The notes below the pieces were generated by a model that had not been told where the DNA came from, did not search any database, and saw only the letters and a program-made list of their open reading frames with translations. A program made the translations under genes and the position numbers. Below are positions 20,909 to 27,412 of a DNA stretch of 27,412 nt, one piece after another. Every line of letters starts with the position of its first letter. The first letter of the stretch is position 1. The stretch is from Schoenoplectus triqueter. Its lineage: Eukaryota; Streptophyta; Magnoliopsida; Poales; Cyperaceae. The stretch is taken from NCBI GenBank assembly GCA_964058805.1, contig CAXKVV010000439.1, positions 1-27,412 of the forward strand, read 5' to 3'.

Positions 20909-22957
20909 ACTATTTCGCACTCTTCTACTTAGTCTAAAATTCGTTTGACAAATTAATTCGTCAGAATAACTATTATATTCTAACTTTTTGCTGTTCCATT
21001 GAGTGTCAAACACTCCCTTTGTGATTTGCAGCGTGATTTGAGTTTTGGAAGGGGCAAATCCCAAAGGGAAATTAAGTAGCGAGAAGGCGATATTTACGGA
21101 GTAGATTATGTCCAATTTAATTTTTCAATACAATTATAATTGATAAATAATAATCTTGCAAATCTCGCATTTAATATTTAGGATCTTGGTTTTTTTGTCC
21201 TATGTTTAATACGTCTTTATTTTATTATTTATTTTTCTGCCCTGTAGATGTTTTCTACTTCTTTTTTCTTTTATAGATTTCGCCTTTGCCAGATATAAGT
21301 ATTTTTTTCTCTATCACCTTTTTATTTATTCTATTACAATGCAAGTACAAATAGTAAATTTATCAATTTAAGAATATATAAGTTATCTATACTAATTTAT
21401 CAAATTATCATCTCATGTGTTCTTTTATCTAACAAATAACTCTTGTATTATTTAAAAATAAAACATCGAGCATTAGTGCTTTTTTCATTCTCTATATATT
21501 TTATTTCACAATTATTTGAAGAAATTTATATTTATGATTTTAATAAGTATTCAATTTGATTTTGTCATAATAGGGTCATAATAATTTCAATCCGTTATCA
21601 GATAATCAATAATAAAAAATCATTCAATTCGACATTTTATGTTAAGCATCTAGTGAAGGGAGATATGATCCAGTGATGGATTTCAAACACAAAACAATAT
21701 CAAATATGCATAAATGGTATAATTCAAAGTATAATTAATTTCATTCATCCGAGTAATATAGTGTGTACACCTTATGTACGTTATTAGGAATTTTGCTATG
21801 GTTAGGGGTGTAAATGGATAGTAAAAATTCCATTATATATATTTGTTTATTAGGAATTTTGCTACATCTTAAAATCTTAATTTATGAATCTCAATAAATT
21901 CTTTATATCTAAATCTTATGGGCTACAAATTTAATTAACTTTATATCTAATTTCTCCTAGTACATCATATTTTTTTTATAATTCATCGATACATTTGAAC
22001 TACTGATAGATGATAATTAGAACTTAACTTTTATAATTAATATTTTAATATTATAGTTAAAAAATAGCATGCAATTATATTCATACATATAATATTTTTA
22101 TTTATTTAATATCCAAAATATATCTGATTCGTTGAATATCTGTATATATATCTATATCTGTATTCGGACCCTAATCTCTAATTTCAAACTAAATATGAAT
22201 GATCGGAACTATTCAATCTAATCTCCATATGAAAATATATTAACAAACCAAAATTTATATTTATTTTGGAATTGGATTGCTATTATTATGAAAATATATT
22301 AACAAACTAAAATTCTCAAATCGAGTCATTTCTTCCCATCCGAAAAAATAGCAAATAAATTCTAAAAAAATATATATTTTTTGCTAATAAATTTTCATAT
22401 GTAGATTAAAAATTATCATGAAAATAGAAAAAGATTTACAGAAAATGTAGAAATTTATATATAATATTTTAAATTTCATCAATTTATGTATAAAGTTTTA
22501 AATCTCATCTCAAAATATTTATGAATGGACCGTAGTCATACTCCATATAACATTAAAAGATTTCTGTTAAGTTTGGATGAAAAAAATTGAGTGATCAAAT
22601 TTTAACAAACATCAAAGTTTAGTGACCAAAAACACATAAATAGAAGTTTTGATGATCAAATATGAATTTGAAGTATAATCTAGTGACCTCCCAGAAAATT
22701 GAAGTATTATTGGATTGTTCATTAATGACTATCCAAATTTCATATAATTTTCTTTGATGAGCTATCAAAGTAACACTTAAATTATACAAAATTTGAAAAT
22801 AATCAATTTATATTGTCTAAGTGGGATAGCTATATGTCTGAAATTGAGACACTCTTTAAAGTGCATGAAAAACTTGTATAATATAAAGTTTTGATTTTCA
22901 AATTTCTGAATGAAAATCTAGTGACTCATATTAAATAAAAGGGAGATAAAAGCGGAA
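20909..22957. other. AT-rich intergenic DNA, no gene seen
   Basis: No coding sequence is supported. An 82-residue minus-strand frame (20867-21115) has no recognisable domain. An 18-bp direct repeat (TTATTAGGAATTTTGCTA) at 21781 and 21847 brackets TGGTTAGGGGTGTAAATGGA, which could be the tip of a hAT-like element. ATGAAAATATATTAACAAAC recurs at 22229 and 22288. A segment at about 22560-22690 repeats the phrases GTGATCAAATTT, TAGTGACCAAAA and TAGTGACCTCC, typical of decayed dispersed repeats. Confidence 0.7.
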
Positions 22958-23010
22958 TGATCACTTGACAATGGTTATCTTTGACAATCTTGTCAACGAA
23001 ATTTTAAATA
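22958..23010 (+). mobile_element. Terminal fragment related to the 24078 foldback element
   Basis: TGATCACTTGACAATGGTTATC, then TTGACAATCTTG, matches the left end of the foldback element at 24078 with small differences (an extra T, and TCAACGAAATTTTA for GCAATGAATTTCAA). Similarity fades after ~50 bp and no right terminus is seen nearby. It is a truncated or heavily decayed relative. Confidence 0.6.
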
Positions 23011-24066
23011 ATTAAAAAATATAAATATACTTTTGACTTAATATTATTACAAAGTTTATGTAATTTTAAATTAATTCGCTCAAGACTAACAAATTTTATA
23101 CATTTTTGTAAAAAAGAATGAGCTATGAATCTGGAGAATTTTCTAATTTGAGGGGCTCTGGTGGGATTGGGTTTCACAAACATGCTTCATTTTTGTCGAA
23201 AAATTTTGAATGCTAGGAGGATTGAAGGGTCGAACTAATATCAGAAGAGAAGAAATAGATTGAATTAATTACAATAATTTCCTAATTTGGCGAAAGAATT
23301 GGACGAGTTCGAATTTTAACCTTTTATGGAGGCTTCTTGATTTTAGTCAGAAAATTTTGATTAGTAGAAACAGAATTGAAGCACTGCTGTTATTTCTAGA
23401 GAGGCGGAAAAGGTTTCGTCCAAAAAATTAGGCTAATCTCGTTGCTACTTCTCTTTCTTAGGAAAAGCGCTGCTGTTATTTTTTAGAATTTTTTTTCTAT
23501 TTTTTAAGGGTACAAAATATATTGGTAATGATTTTTTATCCTTCAAAATATTTTTTTTAAAAGAATATAAAATTTGATCATCAAGTATATTTTAATATGG
23601 AGATTATTTTGAATGGTTGAATCAATATTTTAAATTTGGAAATGAAAAAAAATACCACATAAAATATAAAATACATTTTGAATTTCACTATTCACCACAT
23701 CATACTTATTCCCGGCACTTCATAAATTAAATTAGGAAACCAGTACTGAAATGTAAATTCGGTTTTTGTACCATATCTTATGTAAACAATATACCCGTAT
23801 AATATAGTTAAAAAGTTGTTTGTATTCTAGCTTGGCTAGTGGTTAAGATGCATATACTCGATACCTTGTCAAGTTGCCAACTAATGCTAATTTTTTTTGT
23901 AATCAGACAAATCCCAACCAAGAATTTGTTAAAATAACATATAAATCACAAATCGTTATTAAAGTATGTCCAATGGAAACAAATATTAGATTAAGTAACA
24001 ATTGTAAATGTATAATTAGATGGAACTTTACCAGATTAATTGAGTTTTAAATTTCAATATATCTAA
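23011..24066. other. Intergenic DNA with decayed repeats
   Basis: No gene is seen. GCACTGCTGTTATTTCTAGA near 23381 and GCGCTGCTGTTATTTTTTAG near 23467 form a short local repeat. The part at 23720-23890 is a diverged duplicate of 27211-27390. Within it, CTTGGCTAGTGGTTAAGATG near 23831 resembles a tRNA-like A box, but no B box (GGTTCGANNCC) follows, so I do not call a SINE. Confidence 0.6.
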
Positions 24067-24077
24067 GTATATATATA

Positions 24078-24453
24078 GGAAAGGGATCACTTGACAATGG
24101 TTATCTTGACAATCTTGGCAATGAATTTCAAAATAAATACAAAAAATCTTATAAATAGAAAAAAATCTTATAGATATGTTCTTCTATTTATAAATTGGTG
24201 GTGGTTCAAATTTTATGCAATTTCATTATCATTTGATGGTCTATCAAATATCGTTAAATTAAAACCTTTACAAATTACATAATATTTTGATGATCTTGAT
24301 AATGAGGTTGCATGAAATTTGAATCACCATCAATCTATAAATAGAAAAACATATCTATAGATTTTTATTTTTTATTTTTAAGACATTTCATATTTAGTTG
24401 AAGATTCATTGTCAAAATTATCAAGATAAGCCATTATCAAGGGATCCCTTCCC
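24078..24453. mobile_element. Foldback MITE, 376 bp
   Basis: The left terminus GGAAAGGGATCACTTGACAA pairs with the right terminus, whose complement reads GGGAAGGGATCCCTTGATAA. Complementarity continues through most of the element; the interior arms share TATAGATATGTTYTTCTATTTATA. The two arms cover about 170-180 bp each and could fold into one long imperfect hairpin. The 11-bp sequence GTATATATATA flanks both sides (24067-24077, 24454-24464), consistent with a 9-11-bp target duplication of Mutator type, but simple TA sequence makes this weak. No transposase is present, so it is non-autonomous. A 63-residue frame inside it is incidental. Confidence 0.8.
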
Positions 24454-24640
24454 GTATATATATATATGGAGAAAGAGAGAGTAAAACTAACGTATTCCTA
24501 GGAGCACATAACTCTCTGTAATTATAACTCAAAAAATATCAAATCATCTACAAATTTTGATATATCATTCTGATTAAATTCTTTTATTAAAAATCTTGCG
24601 GGGTACATCACAAAATAATATATAGAATATGCTGCATATC

Positions 24641-25010
24641 ATTGTTTTAAAATGTGGCCGCATGGCTGCATATGCGGTGCAATGCCGCATGCATAAGAGT
24701 ATGTATCCGCATATTCAACAAAACATATTATTATTTTTAAATATTTATCTTATTAAGGCTATAATATTAATTATATTATATTTTTCATACAAAATATTTA
24801 AAATATATTAATATTTTATTATATTTTCTTATTTTACATTAAAATTCTTCAAAAATAAATGATAGATTCAAATATTATAAGATTTTTTTAGAATACATAT
24901 CCGCATATGTAATCCACATACCTAACCGTATATGCACACGTATGTCGCATATGCGCTATACAGATCAACCGCGCGCACGTATATTGAAATCTGCATTTTA
25001 AAACTTTGAT
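24641..25010. mobile_element. Putative foldback element with GCATATGCGG motifs
   Basis: The left end TTGTTTTAAAATGTGGCCGC and the right end, whose complement reads CAAAGTTTTAAAATGCAGA, share a TTTTAAAATG terminus. Both subterminal regions are rich in CCGCAT/ATGCGG motifs, including a small hairpin CCGCAT-N8-ATGCGG near 24658-24677, while the centre is AT-rich. A GC-rich inverted end around an AT core fits a MITE. No clear target duplication is seen, so the boundaries are tentative. Confidence 0.5.
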
Positions 25011-25350
25011 ACGTAGAAAACTAATTTTGTTGTATTCGGACTTAAAGATTAAGTTCTATATACCAACAAGCGTACGCCAGCAGGCAAACAAATCGAGCGG
25101 ATGGATCTGTATAACAGTACTATATAGTTTTATTTTTGTTGAAGTAACAATAGTATATAGTTACAAAGTAATAGACTAATAGCAAGATTACAAATAATCC
25201 GTGTCCGGCAAGCTAACTAATAAGCCAATTCAAAATAAAATGAATTATACTGTCTTCTTCACTGGAAATTATTCAATAGCCAAAAACCAATAAAGTTACT
25301 TCAGTTTCTAGAACAACTATTTCCTTAGCCATTGTTACCCACTAGATGTC
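25011..25350. other. Intergenic spacer, nothing recognised
   Basis: AT-rich DNA with no open frame, repeat or structure that I can support. It ends at a possible target-site copy (ACTAGATGTC) of the next element. Confidence 0.6.
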
Positions 25351-25797
25351 CCGGAAATTTATATTTAAGTAAATTAAAATTAAAATTAAATATTAAAGTA
25401 AATTATTGGTGAAATTCGGAAACTGAACTTCACGAGTTTAGAATCCACGTGGAGTGTTTTCACTTCACGAGATTGTCACCTACGTAGAGTGCACCTACTC
25501 CACGGGATTGCCACTTACGTGGAGTGCTTCCACTCCACGCGATTGTCACCCATATGGAATCATTTTTTTCTAATCAATCCAATATGAGAGAAAAAAGGAG
25601 AAAAGAGGAGGGAATTTGAAATTTGGTTACTCTACATGGGTGATAATTTCGTAAAGTGTGAGCACTCTACGTGGGTGGCAATATTATGGACACTTCATGT
25701 GGGTGATAATTTTATGAAGTATAGATTCCGAAATTCACTTATAATTTACCTTAATATTTAATTTCCATTTTATTTTTACTTAAATATAAATTTTCGG
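25351..25797. mobile_element. Long-TIR MITE with internal 35-bp repeats
   Basis: The left arm from CCGGAAATTTATATTTAAGT and the right arm, whose complement starts CCGAAAATTTATATTTAAGT, match with few differences for about 75 bp. The flanks CTAGATGTC and TTGGATGTT match at six of nine bases, compatible with a decayed 9-bp duplication. Inside the left half are four copies of a 35-bp unit starting CACGAG/CACGGG/CACGCG at 25431, 25466, 25501 and 25536. The right half has complementary diverged units (CTCTACGTGGGTGGCAAT). One unit contains a CACGTG G-box core (25446-25451). Non-autonomous; Mutator-like assignment is an inference. Confidence 0.8.
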
Positions 25798-26660
25798 TTG
25801 GATGTTCTTGGTTAATTATTCACTAACTTCTCAAGATATCAAACAATTCATTTCTGTATCTTGCTAGTGATGCTAGTGATTAATTCAGAAATTATTTAAT
25901 TGCCAAATAATAATTTATTTATTTGAGACCTCAATAAAATAAATATTAGAAACAATTCCAACACTATATATCCAGTTTATTTTTAACTATCTTTGTCAAT
26001 TTGAATAAAATACCCTAATATTTCCCATTGCATTTTTCTTTTCTATGATATACTTAGCTTGATTCCTTTGGAACATTGTACGTCTCAACTTGTATTGATC
26101 AAATTCTCTCAAATAATTTCTTTTGAAGTAGGTAAGTGCCCATTTTAATCTTTTTGAACAAAGAAAACCGTCCACGGTGGCTTGAATAAATCACTGTATT
26201 TAGAAAACTAAATTAAATACTTTCATGCATATATCAATTTATAACTTGTAAGAACTAGAAATTTATTGATTTTATGAGAGGCGATGATGTTATTCTTTGA
26301 CAAAGTAATTAAGGAAACCAAACAAAGAAAATCCAAAGAATTGGAACACATTTATTTTTGTATCACTTGCTCTATTTGGTCATTTTTTTCAACAGTTCAT
26401 TTGACCATTATTCTAAAGTATTAATAACTATATATTTACAATATTTATTTTAAGGTTTAAGATAATTAGTTATTTTAATCCGATCTCAATATCAAATAAA
26501 AATGATATGTACGATACAAATTAACAAGAAACGTTTAAAAGGGCACTGCAAATTGATGTTTACAAAGTATGATTCTGGTAAGAGAAAATCAGCAAGAAAA
26601 GGCTTGATCGCAAGTATTTCAATGATGCCAAAAGCTCCATTATTTTTTTTCAATTGGTAT
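25798..26660. other. AT-rich intergenic DNA, no gene seen
   Basis: I see no conserved element. A 98-residue plus-strand frame at 26502-26798 has no recognisable domain, is lysine- and phenylalanine-rich in a way that follows the base composition, and runs into the next repeat element, so I leave it out as a gene. Confidence 0.6.
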
Positions 26661-27050
26661 ATGGGTGTTAATGGGTCGGTTCAGGTCGGGTTATATTATT
26701 TTATTATTTTTTTAATCCGACTGAACCTGATTCGATTAAATTCAGATGAAAAAATCTTAACTCATATCCGACCCGATCTGTGTAAATTAATTAATTAATT
26801 AATTTTATATAATTTTAAGTAATAAAATATTAATTAATTTATAATTAATCTTAGTTAGTGTATATTTAATCTTTAATTAGTACTAAATCATAAAATTATT
26901 TAAAAAAACATAATTAATCGGGTCGGGTCGGCTTGATCCGAACCCGATTCGGATCAAAAAAATTAAACCCATACTCGACCCATTTATTTTCGAATCATGT
27001 CGGGTCAGATCGAATTAACCTGTCTGGTCGGGTCAATAATTGACACCATA
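26661..27050. mobile_element. hAT-like non-autonomous element with CGGGTC blocks
   Basis: The left end ATGGGTGTTAATGGGTCGG and the right end, whose complement reads TATGGTGTCAATTATTGACC, form imperfect inverted termini. Both ends carry GGTCGGGT/ACCCGACC blocks and the centre is AT-rich, including an ATTA microsatellite. Termini of the TAGGGGTGTCAA kind are common in small plant hAT elements; this is a family resemblance, not a match I can confirm. No target duplication is clear. Confidence 0.55.
26786..26810. repeat. (ATTA)n microsatellite
   Basis: Five to six ATTA units in the core of the hAT-like element. Confidence 0.85.
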
Positions 27051-27412
27051 GATTGTGGTGGCTATATAAAAATGTTTTTATATTTTAAAAGTATAAGAGC
27101 CTACATCGTAAAAAAAAATTTTTATTAGAAAAATAAGGGTTAGCATTTAGGACGTATTTTTTACTGGTAATGAATAAGAATGATATTAACATGAATGGGC
27201 GTGCTTCGTGCTATTCTTAAATTAAAACAGAAATCTGACAGTGAAATGTGAATTAGATTTTCCGTTTTCGTCAAATCTCTTATGTAATCAATTACATTAT
27301 TTTACCTGTATACTATAGTTGAAGCTTGGAAATATTCTATCTTGGGGAGATGCACGTAAATTAATATATAGCAGATGCCAACTGCATGCATGTTTTTAAC
27401 CAGCAATGGTCA
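27051..27412. other. Intergenic DNA including a diverged duplicate segment
   Basis: No gene is seen. About 27211-27390 aligns by eye with 23720-23890 (AAATTAAA, CTGAAATGTAAATT versus GTGAAATGTGAATT, then TCTTATGTAA, CTATAGTTGAAG versus ATATAGTTAAAAAG, and GATGCACGTA versus GATGCATATA). They are two old copies of the same dispersed sequence, family unknown. Confidence 0.5.

Noticed and set aside
20867..21115. 82-residue minus-strand open frame
   Set aside because: It overlaps the 20-bp hairpin, has no recognisable domain, and has no supporting neighbour or splice context. A gene fragment cannot be fully excluded.
26502..26798. 98-residue plus-strand open frame
   Set aside because: No domain is recognised, composition follows the AT-rich DNA, and its 3' third lies inside a hAT-like repeat element.

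Overview
This window looks like intergenic or heterochromatic DNA from a plant nuclear genome, probably an AT-rich flowering plant. I find no protein-coding gene, rRNA or tRNA that I can support. The plant call rests on four things seen together: a long ~181-bp satellite array, a Copia-type LTR with the plant U5 motif CGGAGACGTAGGCA, several short foldback (MITE-like) elements, and many AAT/TAA microsatellites. The longest open frames are by-products of repeats or of low-complexity AT DNA.

Layout. 1-860: very AT-rich DNA with AAT microsatellites and a ~120-bp tandem repeat. 878-1740: a composite tandem block with a 108-bp unit and header/trailer segments that occur twice. 1779-2380: an array of short hairpins whose loops are conserved while their stems change by paired substitutions. 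2381-2697: a short passage that becomes GC-rich. 2698-19428: a 16.7-kb satellite array. 19423-19500: AAT-type microsatellite grown onto the array edge. 19621-20649: an apparent solo Copia-type LTR. 20655-20850: another AAT microsatellite. 20866-20908: an isolated near-perfect hairpin. 20909-27412: AT-rich intergenic DNA with a cluster of foldback elements (fragment at 22958; elements at 24078, 24641, 25351 and 26661) and a diverged segmental duplicate (23720-23890 and 27211-27390).

The satellite array is a nested hierarchy. Monomers of ~181 bp fall into three subtypes (here C, A and B) that always follow each other in that order, giving a ~544-bp trimer. Seven different trimers make a 21-monomer higher-order repeat of 3805 bp. 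Three complete 3805-3808-bp copies, one complete copy with small deletions (3769 bp) and two partial copies are present. By eye the higher-order copies are almost identical, while monomers inside one copy differ a lot. That pattern points to recent homogenisation at the 3.8-kb level, as in centromeric or other heterochromatic satellites.

The most unusual non-satellite signal is the 946-2380 region. Almost every repeat motif there is a stem-loop. In several families the loop is constant and the stem varies by compensatory changes, including G-T pairs that would be G-U pairs in plus-strand RNA. The LTR also carries seven copies or degenerate copies of the palindrome CGTTATAACG, in three clusters with 20-bp spacing inside each cluster. 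All percentages and alignments are by eye; no database search was possible.
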